NCBI RefSeq assembly: GCF_019645875.1
Contig: NZ_CP081000.1
Span: 2,294,001-2,358,000 of the forward strand
Source of the DNA: Mycolicibacterium senegalense
GTDB taxonomy: Bacteria > Actinomycetota > Actinomycetes > Mycobacteriales > Mycobacteriaceae
Length of the DNA stretch: 64,000 bases
Direction: 5' to 3'
Shown here: positions 27,347 through 37,602 of the stretch, piece after piece
Numbering within the stretch: position 1 is the first letter of the stretch
How the letters are laid out: each line of letters begins with the position of its first letter
The notes under the pieces: model-generated
Databases searched by the model: none
What the model saw: the letters and a program-made list of their open reading frames with translations, nothing else
Told to the model about the DNA's origin: nothing
Made by a program: the position numbers and the translations under genes

Positions 27347-29041
27347 ATGCCGCTCAGCGTCGACGAGACGTTCTCCGTGTTCCGCATCGTTCGACTGCTG
27401 GGGTCGGACGCAGCGGTGCAGGTCTACCTCGCGCAGCACCCCAGGCGGCCTGACCGTGAGGCGCTGACCGTACTACCGGTCGAGTGGGCCGACGACGCCG
27501 ACTACCGGGAGCGGTTTCACCGCGAGTCCGATGTCGCCGCCACGTTGTGGCATCCCAGCATCGCCAAGGTTCGCGACCGCGGGGAACACAACGGTCAGCT
27601 CTGGGTCTCGACCGACTTCGTCGACGGTCGCGATCTCGCCGCCGTCCTCGAACAGCGATATCCCAACGGCATGCCGCGCGAACAGGTTTACCGCATCATC
27701 CTCGCAGTTGCCGGGGCGCTCGACTACGCCCACAAGCACGGTTTGCTGCATCGCGACATCAGCCCGGCCGACATCATCCTCACCGACGGCGACGATGCGC
27801 GGCCGCGTGCCGTTCTGGTCCGCCTCGGCGTCGCACGCAACGTCGACGTTGCCGACAGCCCCGGCTACGCCGCACCGGAACAACTGGTGGGGGAGCACGT
27901 CGACGGACGCGCCGATCAGTACGCCTTGGCGTGTACCGCGTATCACCTGTTGACCGGAACGCAACTGTTCGAGCACGCCAATCCCGCTGTCGTGGTCAGC
28001 CGCCACGTCAACTCGAAGCCGCCGGCGCTGGCTGACACCCGGGCCGAGTTGGCCGATCTCGATCCGGTGTTTGCCAAAGCCCTCGCCAAGAACCCGGCTG
28101 ATCGCTTCGCCAGCTGCGGTGCCTTCGCCCACGCCCTCGCCGACGAAACACCGGTGCCCACAGTGAGTTTGGCATCGCCACCGGCCGCACCGGCGCCTGG
28201 CCAAAACGTGGCCGGCTACCGGGTGCCGGAGATGCCGGTCTGGGCACCGGTGGCGGCGATCGCCGCTGTCGGTGTCGTCGTCGGCCTCGGTGCGTGGCAG
28301 CTGTGGCCGTCCTCCGGGGCCGCCGCCGGTGAGCCGCCGAGCCCATCGCCGAGCCCTGCCATTGCCAGCGCCACCAACGCCGCAGTCGCCCCGCCGCTGG
28401 CCGAGCCGGTCTTCGACGGCCTCTACCGCCTCGATTACGACAACCCGCACGCCACTCTCAACGCCAACCCGTGGCCGGCGGCGGGAAACCAGATCGCAAG
28501 CTATTGGTGGGCATTCCGGTCGGCCTGCAAGCCCACGAGTTGCGTTGCGACGTCGACGCGCATGGACGGCACCAACCACGCCGTGGCCTACACCGAGGCC
28601 GGCGGCATGACAGCGGTGTTCCGGTTCGTCAACAATGCGTGGCAAGGGGATCCCGGGAAAGGCTCGCTGCCGTGTGACGCGCCGAATCTCGGACAAGCGC
28701 AGGCGATGGAAACGGCGTTGGCGTTGACCCCGCAGCCGGACGGCGGGCTGGCCGGCGCGCAAACCACCACGATCCAATCCAACGAGTGTGGACTGCAGGG
28801 TGCGGTGATCACCGTGCCCGTATATGCCACTCGGCTCGAGGAGGTTCCACCGGGCAGCCCGATCGCCGACCCGATCGCCGTCGCGGACCCGCCGCCACCC
28901 GGCCCTGCGGCGCCTCCGCCTGCAGCGCCGCCCGCACCTCCGTTGGGGCCCCCGCCTCTTGCTCCGCCGGCGCAGCCGCCGTCAATCGGCCCGATCGTGC
29001 CGCCGCCCCCCGCTCCGCCGGCTCCACCCCCGCCTGCCTAG
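27347..29041 (+). CDS. Membrane-anchored Ser/Thr kinase-like protein, probable pseudokinase
   Basis: 564 residues. Residues ~10-265 have a PknB-type kinase fold with APE (176-178) and the helix-F Asp. However, the ATP-binding Lys is Thr41 (ALTVLP for VALKVL), the Gly loop is lost, the catalytic loop is HRDISPAD (135-142; HRD kept, Lys and Asn replaced), and DFG is LGV (160-162). It probably cannot transfer phosphate and may act as a signalling scaffold. One transmembrane helix spans ~299-320 (VWAPVAAIAAVGVVVGLGAW). The outer domain (~350-500) has four cysteines (ACKPTSC, LPCDAP, NECG), suggesting two disulfides, followed by a ~65-residue Pro/Ala tail. It lies between the tRNA-Gly repeats. Confidence 0.85.
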   Translation: MPLSVDETFSVFRIVRLLGSDAAVQVYLAQHPRRPDREALTVLPVEWADDADYRERFHRESDVAATLWHPSIAKVRDRGEHNGQLWVSTDFVDGRDLAAVLEQRYPNGMPREQVYRIILAVAGALDYAHKHGLLHRDISPADIILTDGDDARPRAVLVRLGVARNVDVADSPGYAAPEQLVGEHVDGRADQYALACTAYHLLTGTQLFEHANPAVVVSRHVNSKPPALADTRAELADLDPVFAKALAKNPADRFASCGAFAHALADETPVPTVSLASPPAAPAPGQNVAGYRVPEMPVWAPVAAIAAVGVVVGLGAWQLWPSSGAAAGEPPSPSPSPAIASATNAAVAPPLAEPVFDGLYRLDYDNPHATLNANPWPAAGNQIASYWWAFRSACKPTSCVATSTRMDGTNHAVAYTEAGGMTAVFRFVNNAWQGDPGKGSLPCDAPNLGQAQAMETALALTPQPDGGLAGAQTTTIQSNECGLQGAVITVPVYATRLEEVPPGSPIADPIAVADPPPPGPAAPPPAAPPAPPLGPPPLAPPAQPPSIGPIVPPPPAPPAPPPPA

Positions 29042-29098
29042 ATGGCGCCGCCGGGTGGCGTTATGGCCGCGCAAACTGGAGCACGCGATTCGAGCTGT

Positions 29099-29513
29099 CT
29101 AGGCGGAGTTTTCGCCCGGCTTGGCGTACCGCAGTTCGTCTGGGAGCTGCTCGAAATACTCGGGCGTGTACTGGTGGTAGGACAGAACCAGGGTGGATGC
29201 AGGCGTGTGGATGTCGACGTATTGATGTCCAGCGTGGTCGGTGGGCTCCGCCAGGCCATCGAGGATTTTGACCGCAGTTGTCCGGTCTAGGCGCCATTCG
29301 ACGCGACCATTGCCCAGGTTTGATGTCGGCTGCGCGGAACTCCACCCGGAACTCGTGGGTGACTCCGTCGTGTACAAACTGCGACCACCCATGCTGCACT
29401 GCATCATTCAACGTGGCACGGACGACAGCGGCTCCTGCGGTGTCCATTGCCAGCATGACTACGTCGTCGCCCAGCATGAACTCAGGCAGAAACTGGGCAT
29501 GGACGAAGCTCAC
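29099..29513 (-). pseudogene. Small hypothetical gene split by a frameshift
   Basis: Two minus-strand frames read as one protein of ~137 residues. The first, from the GTG at 29513, gives MSFVHAQFLPEFMLGDDVV to THEFRVEFRAADI. The second gives GRVEWRLDRTTAVKILDGL to LPDELRYAKPGENSA and stops at 29099. The break is near 29318-29326, around AAACCTGGGCAATGG. Past the break the first frame turns into implausible sequence. A one-base indel, real or a sequencing error, explains this. It lies 54 bp behind the TIR gene on the same strand, so the pair probably formed an operon. The family is not recognised. Confidence 0.6.
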
Positions 29514-29567
29514 CAGTCTCTCCCAAAATTCCCGCTGGCTGAGGTCGAGGTCGCCGGACTTTCGATG

Positions 29568-30437
29568 CTAGTTCTGTGGCGACCCGTCTTGGCGTTTGCC
29601 GAATCGATGTGGGTCAGTCTTTACCGCGACTCCGTGCACGCCCGGGATGTCCATCAGATCGTTTGCGAGCTTTTCCTCGATGTCATCCGGCAGCTCAAAG
29701 GGCAGCGTAACCGTGACATTCTGGCGGATGGCATTTCGCGGGCCTACCTCGACACGCCACTGATCGAAATCATCGGCCAGGATGAAGTTGATCGCCTCTC
29801 GGATGCGGTGCAAGTCTGGTCTCGGCGCCTTAGTGAGTTCGACCGGGGGCTTGCTCGTACGGGCGATCTCCCGCACGAGCGTCAGTATCTCGTCGAGCAT
29901 TTCCGGCGTTTGTCGATGCGCTGGCTTGGTCGGGCGAGGACGGGTCGCTTTCGCTCGCTCGAATTTGTCTTCATACTCGTCTGCCCACGCGCGGTGAAAT
30001 CGTTTTCGAACAGACGTTTCGTCGACGCCGATCACCTTGGCGAGCTCCGTGAGGATCTTCTCCACGCCGCCCTCGTTCAGAAGCGTTCCTTGGAACTGGC
30101 CGAGCGGGCCAGTTACATCGTTCTTTCGATCAAAGTCAACCAACGATGGTGCGACACGCACAGTCTGATCGTCGACATCTTTCGACAGTGCGCCTGCCTC
30201 GTAGTTCAACCACTGCGAGTGTTGGTTGTCTTGAGTCACGACGATTATGCCGAAGCCCGTGCCGGCGAGTTCGGTCGCGATCTTGGCGAGGCCGCGCTCG
30301 CCGGCGCCAATATTCTCCTCGGACATGAACGGCGCGACTCCGTCGAACACTTCCGTAATAAGTTCTGTCCATACAGTCGCGACGGCCTTCGCAAGCTCAC
30401 CGGACCAACTAATGAACACTTTAAACTTCTCGGCCAC
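29568..30437 (-). CDS. TIR-domain protein, candidate immune effector
   Basis: 289 residues. Residues 5-125 form a TIR domain: KVFISWSGE at the start, MSEENIGAGERG in the box-2 region, and QWLNYEAGAL, where Glu80 occupies the position of the catalytic Glu of NAD-cleaving TIR enzymes. Residues ~125-220 are helical with a charged linker (KATRPRPTKPAHRQ); the end (WRVEVGPRNAIRQNVTVTLPF) is a strand-rich domain of unknown type. Bacterial TIR proteins often degrade NAD+ during phage infection. The frameshifted gene at 29099-29513 follows it, and an HEPN-like gene and integrase remnant are near. G+C looks lower than in surrounding genes. Confidence 0.75.
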   Translation of the reverse strand: MAEKFKVFISWSGELAKAVATVWTELITEVFDGVAPFMSEENIGAGERGLAKIATELAGTGFGIIVVTQDNQHSQWLNYEAGALSKDVDDQTVRVAPSLVDFDRKNDVTGPLGQFQGTLLNEGGVEKILTELAKVIGVDETSVRKRFHRAWADEYEDKFERAKATRPRPTKPAHRQTPEMLDEILTLVREIARTSKPPVELTKAPRPDLHRIREAINFILADDFDQWRVEVGPRNAIRQNVTVTLPFELPDDIEEKLANDLMDIPGVHGVAVKTDPHRFGKRQDGSPQN

Positions 30438-30806
30438 GGAGAGAAGCTAGCAATCGAATGGTCGAAAGCCCCTCAGATGGCCTGTTTCGGTGCAGTGTGT
30501 CCGGCGATACACGTACTTGGCCTGTGAGGGTTAGAGGGGCCGCGCGCCGCGTACGGGAGCTCACCCGCTGACGCGGGCGACCCGAGCCCTAATGCTGGTC
30601 GAGCGCCGGTCCTGACAAACAGTGGATGCCAGTCGATAGCAGCAGCTCTCTTCTGGGGCAAGTCTGCCGGTTGCGAGAGACGGCGCATTTTGGCTGAACG
30701 GATTCCAGCGATTCACCAAGCTGGCCACGGTTCGACGTCGTGGTCCTTGCCTGCCGTCGGCGTGGGAACCACAGCTGTAGGCCCGCTATGCCTGCATGAT
30801 TGCCCG

Positions 30807-30977
30807 GTGACGAAGCGCGCGGAATATACGTTCGCGCTCTACTCTGGCTCACTCGCCGAACCCGGCGACCGCAACCCCTACGCAGGCCAGTCGCTCGTCC
30901 TCGCAAAACTATGGATGCGCGGGTACATGCGGATGCTGAGGGTGCGGATCGATACCGGGCCGGCAATTGCGATTTAG
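30807..30977 (+). CDS. RMF-like microprotein (tentative)
   Basis: 56 residues from the GTG at 30807; the same frame is open upstream to 30690 but looks non-coding there. The segment NPYAGQSLVLAKLWMRGYMRML recalls the ribosome modulation factor pattern (NPY, short gap, W-x2-GY), a family that helps hibernate ribosomes. It is the only plausible coding sequence in the 590-bp gap 30438-31027; the rest of that gap shows nothing I recognise. No clear ribosome site is seen, so it is tentative. Confidence 0.4.
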   Translation: MTKRAEYTFALYSGSLAEPGDRNPYAGQSLVLAKLWMRGYMRMLRVRIDTGPAIAI

Positions 30978-31027
30978 CGCTCGTCGATGCAACGCATTGG
31001 AAAGAGAGGTTCCCTTAACCCGACGCG

Positions 31028-32317
31028 TCAGGATTCTTCCAGGGGCGCGGTTGCCGGGTGCCCCACCAAGGACGTGCGGGGCGATTCGAGGAACCGAAGT
31101 ATCGCCCACTTGGCGAACTGAGATGCTAAGGCCCGTCGTAGATGGGCCCGACCACCCATTCCCGCCATCCCCTGAAAGGACGCAGACAGGCCTTCGTGAA
31201 CGGGTTCAGAACGCTGATTGTATATCGCGCTTAGGAACTCGCGGCGTAGCGCCCGAGCTGTCCGGCTTCCGCGTCTGATCTCGAAAGCAGCTTCGAAGTT
31301 GTCGTGTTGGACAAGCGCGTCCAGATCGTCTGGCATCAGCTCGTCAAAGAACTTGATGAACCGAGTGGTTAGGCGTTCGGTCTTCCAGGGCTGATACGGG
31401 TTCGTAAGGCACTCAGCCGCAACGACATACAAGATGAGTGCCGCTTGCTCGCGATTCTGGCGGATGGCGGAATCGTAGCTTAGTAGAGCATTGCGTGCCC
31501 GATTCACCGATTCGAGACCGCCGCGCAAGAACAGATCTCCGTAGATGTCAAGTAACACTCCATCGCGCGTGAGGGTGCCGATGTTCGGATCCGACAGTCT
31601 GGTGTTGAGATCTGGTATGGCTTCGTCACTGGACGGCATGATCATCGGTGGGAAATCAACCGCGCGGCCGAGGAAGAGCGTGCAGACAGCCGCCACTTCT
31701 TCCAGGAAACGGTGAGCCATCGGCTCCGTAAACGGTCCGCGAGCGGGTCCGGGCGCTGCGATGTGTACGTCGATGAGAGCTCGATGTACTACGAATGGGT
31801 TGTTGTCGGGATTCGGTTGCCCCTCGGGCAGTTCTTCGCGGAACTCGAGCAGGATTCCGGAGCTGACGCGCCCCCAGCCGACGAACCGCGTCTGATTCAT
31901 CAGTTGCTCAAGCGTTCGGTCCATATACGGTAGGGCGAGCATGTCTGGCTCGGCGACAAGCGTGGAGCTGTACCAGACCAATCCGCCGAGGTCGCCTGCA
32001 GCGACACGATCTCCGCTCTGCCTCGCTAGATTGTCGATCCGATCTTGCTCCGCCGGATCGCTTGCGACAGCTGTAATCCACGGATGCTGAGAGGCTGGTG
32101 TAACCGTTATGTTGAACGCGCCTTCGGCTTGCGGACCGATGATGAAAGGCGCGAACGAGAGGCTGGTCTGAGACACGTCGTAGCCCGCTTCGCCAGCGAA
32201 CCGCAGCAGCCACGAAGCGCTGAGCGCTTGACGTTGATCGTTGCGGAACTCCACTCCATCGTGTGCTGTCGCCACGGCGCCGAGATTACAACGAGCGCGC
32301 CGCACCTTGTTGGGCAC
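31028..32317 (-). CDS. Hypothetical protein with HEPN-like C-terminal motif
   Basis: 429 residues from the first start, with an alternative GTG at 32275. No family is recognised for the first ~280 residues, which are mixed alpha/beta. The last third is helical, and FLSAIYNQRSEPVHEGL holds Arg369-x4-His374, the Rx4-6H signature of HEPN ribonuclease domains, in an ApeA-like context of helix, Tyr, Arg, His. HEPN proteins often cut RNA in abortive phage defence. The location in a low-G+C, integrase-associated segment with a TIR gene fits such a role. The motif is short, so this is only suggestive. Confidence 0.6.
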   Translation of the reverse strand: MPNKVRRARCNLGAVATAHDGVEFRNDQRQALSASWLLRFAGEAGYDVSQTSLSFAPFIIGPQAEGAFNITVTPASQHPWITAVASDPAEQDRIDNLARQSGDRVAAGDLGGLVWYSSTLVAEPDMLALPYMDRTLEQLMNQTRFVGWGRVSSGILLEFREELPEGQPNPDNNPFVVHRALIDVHIAAPGPARGPFTEPMAHRFLEEVAAVCTLFLGRAVDFPPMIMPSSDEAIPDLNTRLSDPNIGTLTRDGVLLDIYGDLFLRGGLESVNRARNALLSYDSAIRQNREQAALILYVVAAECLTNPYQPWKTERLTTRFIKFFDELMPDDLDALVQHDNFEAAFEIRRGSRTARALRREFLSAIYNQRSEPVHEGLSASFQGMAGMGGRAHLRRALASQFAKWAILRFLESPRTSLVGHPATAPLEES

Positions 32318-32342
32318 TTGTCGCCATCATCGCGGCGCGGAT

Positions 32343-32760
32343 CTAGTCGCTATCCACGGCGGTGTACCGCTCGGTGGTCGCGACTGACGACTGTCCGAGC
32401 AGAGTTTGAACCCCGCGCTGGTTGCGGGATCCGTGATAGGCCCTGGTGGCGAACTGTGGCGCAGGTGTGGGCGGTCCAGTGGTCTGGCAGCGCGTTGGCC
32501 AGCAGCTTGCCGACGTAGCGGCGTGGTAGGTAGCCGTCGTCGTCACCTGAAAACAGCAACGCTTCGGCTTCGCCGATCGCTGAGGCCAGGTCGTCGTTGA
32601 TTGGCACCACGCGCAGCTTGCCGCCCTTGCCGTGGACCAGGAGGTGGGGCGCCGCCGGCCCGCGGGTCAGGCCGCTGCGATGCACGCGCGCTATCTCGGC
32701 GCGGCATAGGCCGGCCTCCGCGGTGAGATAGGCGGGCCCACGCCAGCGGCAACGGAAGGC
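32343..32760 (-). pseudogene. Tyrosine integrase remnant
   Basis: Only the C-terminal catalytic half is left. One frame gives AYLTAEAGLCRAEIARVHRSG, then HLLVHGKGGKLRVVPINDDL and DHWTAHT. It then shifts by one base inside the HxxR box to give FATRAYHGSRNQRGVQTLLG and SSVATTERYTAVD with the active-site Tyr, stopping at 32343. The N-terminal DNA-binding half is missing and the frameshift damages the catalytic region, so it should be inactive. It lies about 0.7 kb inside copy 2 of the tRNA-Gly repeat, where an integrase of an island is expected. Confidence 0.75.
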
Positions 32761-32763
32761 GCG

Positions 32764-32914
32764 GGACCGCTCGGAACACGCCCGCGAGCTGGTCGCATTC
32801 GTCGGCCGCCTTGAGCAGCGCCACGGCGATTTTCCGAGCGTGCTGTGGTGTCAGGTCCGTGATGTTCTCGGCATAGGTGCCGTAGATGAAGATGTGGCCA
32901 TCGGACATGGACAC
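32764..32914 (-). pseudogene. Fragment of a small phage-type gene
   Basis: About 50 residues from the GTG at 32914 (MSDGHIFIYGTYAENITDLT, then HARKIAVALLKAADECDQL) resemble small early proteins of mycobacteriophages. Without a stop, the frame runs into the integrase remnant in the wrong register until 32543. It looks like the start of one gene joined to the middle of the integrase by a deletion. Confidence 0.45.
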
Positions 32915-33180
32915 CGTGAGGTCGGCGTCGTTGCCGCGGGTGATGGTGTGGTGGTTGTCATGGCACCGAAGCTAGCTCCATGAAAATCGAAGTATCAAGT
33001 GCTGCACGGAAAGTCGCGCATATATCGCGACACGCGCAGATGCTCGAAATCGGACATATGGATGGATCGACGCAAATGCTGCCGATGCGAGGATCCTCCA
33101 GGTCACACTCACCCAGGTCGGCTGGCACCTCCTTGGCGGCCAGCTTTCGCCCGGCGAATGGTTGGGCACGTAATGGGCAC
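32915..33180. other. Gene-free interval at the inner edge of the island
   Basis: No convincing coding frame, RNA or repeat is seen here. The base composition is locally more AT-rich around 32980-33090. It ends at the tRNA-Val terminator and may hold the left-over attachment-side sequence of the decayed element. Confidence 0.5.
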
Positions 33181-33215
33181 AGAAACAGAAAAGGCCCGGT
33201 TCGAAAACCGGGCCT
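33181..33215 (-). terminator. Intrinsic terminator of the Gly-Cys-Val tRNA operon
   Basis: On the minus strand a perfect 10-bp stem (AGGCCCGGTT / AACCGGGCCT) with a TTCG-type loop is followed by TTTCTGTTTCT. It lies 14 bp after the encoded CCA of tRNA-Val. Confidence 0.85.
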
Positions 33216-33229
33216 GACCTGCGTTGATA

Positions 33230-33304
33230 TGGTGCGCGATACTGGGATTGAACCAGTGACCTCTTCCGTGTCAGGGAAGCGCTCTCCCGCTGAGCTAATC
33301 GCGC
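33230..33304 (-). tRNA. tRNA-Val(GAC)
   Basis: Minus strand cloverleaf with acceptor GCGCGAT/ATCGCGC, anticodon loop CTGACAC (anticodon GAC) and T-loop GGTTCAATCC. CCA is encoded at 33230-33232. It is the last gene of the tRNA trio Gly-Cys-Val. Confidence 0.95.
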
Positions 33305-33321
33305 GGGTCGAAATTCTCTCT

Positions 33322-33395
33322 TGGAGGTGGAGACGGGAATCGAACCCGTGTGCACGGCTTTGCAGGCCGTTGCCTCACCACTCGGCCACTCCACC
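33322..33395 (-). tRNA. tRNA-Cys(GCA)
   Basis: Minus strand cloverleaf with acceptor GGTGGAG/CTCCACC, anticodon stem GGCCTGCAAAGCC (anticodon GCA) and T-loop GGTTCGATTCC. CCA is encoded at 33322-33324. It lies 17 bp upstream of tRNA-Val. Confidence 0.95.
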
Positions 33396-33423
33396 ACTGG
33401 GGTTGATGCCACAAATCGCACCT

Positions 33424-33533
33424 TCGAGCGGATGACGGGATTCGAACCCGCGACCCTCACCTTGGCAAGGTGATGCGCTACCAACTGCGCTACATCCGCG
33501 CGCCACGAGCGAGATCGTCGCCCGTCGCGATGC
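33424..33533. repeat. 110-bp direct repeat, copy 2 (contains tRNA-Gly)
   Basis: Exact copy of 27137-27246 in the same orientation, offset 6287 bp. Here the tRNA-Gly heads the Gly-Cys-Val trio, so this is more likely the ancestral locus and copy 1 the derived one. Confidence 0.9.
33427..33499 (-). tRNA. tRNA-Gly(GCC), second copy
   Basis: Sequence identical to the gene at 27140-27212, with anticodon GCC and no encoded CCA. It is the first gene of the tRNA-Gly/Cys/Val cluster. Confidence 0.95.
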
Positions 33534-33608
33534 AGAACATTAGTCCACCGACGTGCGCAGACACAAATCCCCATTACGGGAGGGCAAAGTGTGGCCAAAA
33601 ACGGTGTT

Positions 33609-34112
33609 TCAGAACAGGTGGTAAGCCTCCCGGGAGAGGGTGAATCCGTGGCGCGTCTTCGTGTCGCGACAAGTGATGCCGGTGTCGGCGCTCTCGCATC
33701 GCAGGGTCCCGGCCGTGATCGAATCTCCGTATCCCAGTTCGGCGCCCGCGCCCAACGCGCTGTCGCCCGCGCAGACGAACTCCGCCGGCCGTCCCGGGCG
33801 CAGTGTCATGCCCTGCCCATAGGCGAACTCGCAACTCGCGGGGCGCAGCGGCGGCGCCCAGCTACGTTCGCGGATATCGCAGCGCGCCACCGAGGCGTCG
33901 AGGTGGCACCCCACATTGCCCGACGGGGAGGTGAACGCCGTCGGCTCTTTGACCTGCCGGTTCACCACCTCAGCGACGCTGTGAAAATTCGGCGTTACAG
34001 GCGCTCCCCCATCTGTCATGGGGGCCGGGGCGCTGTGGCAGCCCGAAAATAGGGCACTAGCAGCAAAAACTGCGCCGCAGACGGCCGGCCAGCGGACCCG
34101 CAGGTGAACCAT
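33609..34112 (-). CDS. Secreted lipoprotein, DUF6636-like
   Basis: 167 residues from the ATG at 34112; an in-frame start 19 codons further upstream lacks a signal-like sequence. The signal peptide (VRWPAVCGAVFAASALFSGC) ends in a lipobox with Cys, so the protein is exported and lipid-anchored. The mature part has FTSPSGNVGCHLD and several Cys pairs (ARCDI, ASCEF, FVCAG, LRCES, ITCRD), the pattern of the DUF6636 secreted family, whose function is unknown. Confidence 0.75.
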   Translation of the reverse strand: MVHLRVRWPAVCGAVFAASALFSGCHSAPAPMTDGGAPVTPNFHSVAEVVNRQVKEPTAFTSPSGNVGCHLDASVARCDIRERSWAPPLRPASCEFAYGQGMTLRPGRPAEFVCAGDSALGAGAELGYGDSITAGTLRCESADTGITCRDTKTRHGFTLSREAYHLF

Positions 34113-34230
34113 GACGGGTGACCATACGCCCGCATCGGCGTGCATATTTGGCAAATCGGACAAGTCCATCCGGCGGATACCGATTCGGGTCTGGCGCGAT
34201 ATGCGTGCTAGTGTTCGACGTCGTTCCCAC

Positions 34231-34305
34231 GGTCTCGTAGCTCAGTGGGAGAGCGTCCGCCTCACACGCGGAAGGTCGCTGGTTCGAACCCAGCCGGGAC
34301 CACCA
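34231..34305 (+). tRNA. tRNA-Val(CAC)
   Basis: Cloverleaf with acceptor GGTCTCG/CGGGACC, anticodon loop CTCACAC (anticodon CAC) and T-loop GGTTCGAACC. CCA is encoded at 34303-34305. Confidence 0.95.
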
Positions 34306-34314
34306 TCACCACCC

Positions 34315-34345
34315 ACGGCTTCGGAGAAATCCGGGGCCGTTTTTT
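34315..34345 (+). terminator. Intrinsic terminator after tRNA-Val(CAC)
   Basis: An 11-bp stem (ACGGCTTCGGA / TCCGGGGCCGT, two G-U pairs) with a GAAA loop is followed by six T. It is a clear U-tract terminator and separates the tRNA from tex. Confidence 0.85.
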
Positions 34346-34409
34346 GTGGCCGGACACACACACCGGCGTGACCGAGGGTTGTCGCCGCGATTCGGTAGGG
34401 TCCTCCGAC

Positions 34410-36788
<2,379 letters not shown>

Positions 36789-36791
36789 CGG

Positions 36792-37511
36792 CTACGAGGT
36801 CTGCTCCGGGGCCTGCTCGGCCCCGGAGCGGTGACGGCGCCAGGACCGGAAGCCGCGGTGGGCGGCGAACGCCCCGATGACCGCCGTGACGCACCACACC
36901 CCGATCGCGGTGTAGGCCAACGGTGCCGACAGGTCGCCGATCGACGCGCCGAGTGCGGTGTAGACGAACGCGCGTGGCACCGAACCGATGAACGCGCCCG
37001 CCGCCATCTGCCACCACGGCACGCCGAACGCGCCGAAGGCGTAGGAGGCGAGCGCATCGGAGAGCCCGGGAACGAAACGCTGCCCGACCACCGCCCACAA
37101 CCCGCCCCGCTCGATCTGGTGGTCCAGCCGGTCGGCGCGTTGCGCCCCGAGCAGGGCCCGGGCGCTGTCGCGGCCCGCACGCCGGCCGATCAGGCTGGCC
37201 ACCACCGCGGTGCCCACCGTGGCGCCCAAGGTCACGAAGGTGCCCAACACCGGACCGAACAACACTCCGCTGCCCGCGGCCAGGATCGGACCGGGCACAA
37301 ACAGGGCGCCCAGGCAGGCCGACACCACCACGTACGCCAGGGGTGCGGCCGGGCCGGTGGAATCGACTAGGGCCCGGATGCCGCCGACATCGATGACCCG
37401 GGCGACCGCGACCAGATAGAACAGGACCAGCAGGAACACCGCGAAGGCGACCAGTCGCAGGATGTGCGGTCGCCGGTTGGTGGGGGGAGGCGGATCGTCG
37501 TCGTCAGTCAT
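36792..37511 (-). CDS. TVP38/TMEM64-family (DedA-like) membrane protein
   Basis: 239 residues, integral membrane. The first helix is ~17-38 (LRLVAFAVFLLVLFYLVAVA). The VTT-domain core follows: FVPGPILAAGSGVLFGPVLG, a reentrant-type Gly-rich loop, then RFVPGLSDALASYAFGAFGVPW with the typical F-x-P-G pattern, and two further helices. The family is thought to move lipid carriers across the membrane. I use the ATG at 37511; a GTG three codons earlier is possible. It ends 4 bp from the tex stop, converging on it. Confidence 0.85.
   Translation of the reverse strand: MTDDDDPPPPTNRRPHILRLVAFAVFLLVLFYLVAVARVIDVGGIRALVDSTGPAAPLAYVVVSACLGALFVPGPILAAGSGVLFGPVLGTFVTLGATVGTAVVASLIGRRAGRDSARALLGAQRADRLDHQIERGGLWAVVGQRFVPGLSDALASYAFGAFGVPWWQMAAGAFIGSVPRAFVYTALGASIGDLSAPLAYTAIGVWCVTAVIGAFAAHRGFRSWRRHRSGAEQAPEQTS
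36803..36829. terminator. Hairpin between convergent tex and TVP38-like genes
   Basis: A perfect 11-bp stem (GCTCCGGGGCC / GGCCCCGGAGC) with a 5-base loop lies 14 bp after the tex stop and inside the last codons of the opposing gene. It has no U-run and may terminate tex transcripts. Confidence 0.45.
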
Positions 37512-37602
37512 CGCGCCCACGATTGTTCCGTACCGTGCGGCAACTCGGCGCGTAGCGTGAAGTCAATCGGTGTTGTGGCGACACAACGAAAGGAAGCACG
37601 AG

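Noticed and set aside
27137..33533. Simple att-site reading of the tRNA-Gly repeats
   Set aside because: Classic attachment repeats cover only the 3' part of a tRNA. Here the 5' flank is duplicated too and similarity fades gradually, so gene duplication remains possible. Kept as a hypothesis, not as annotated att sites.
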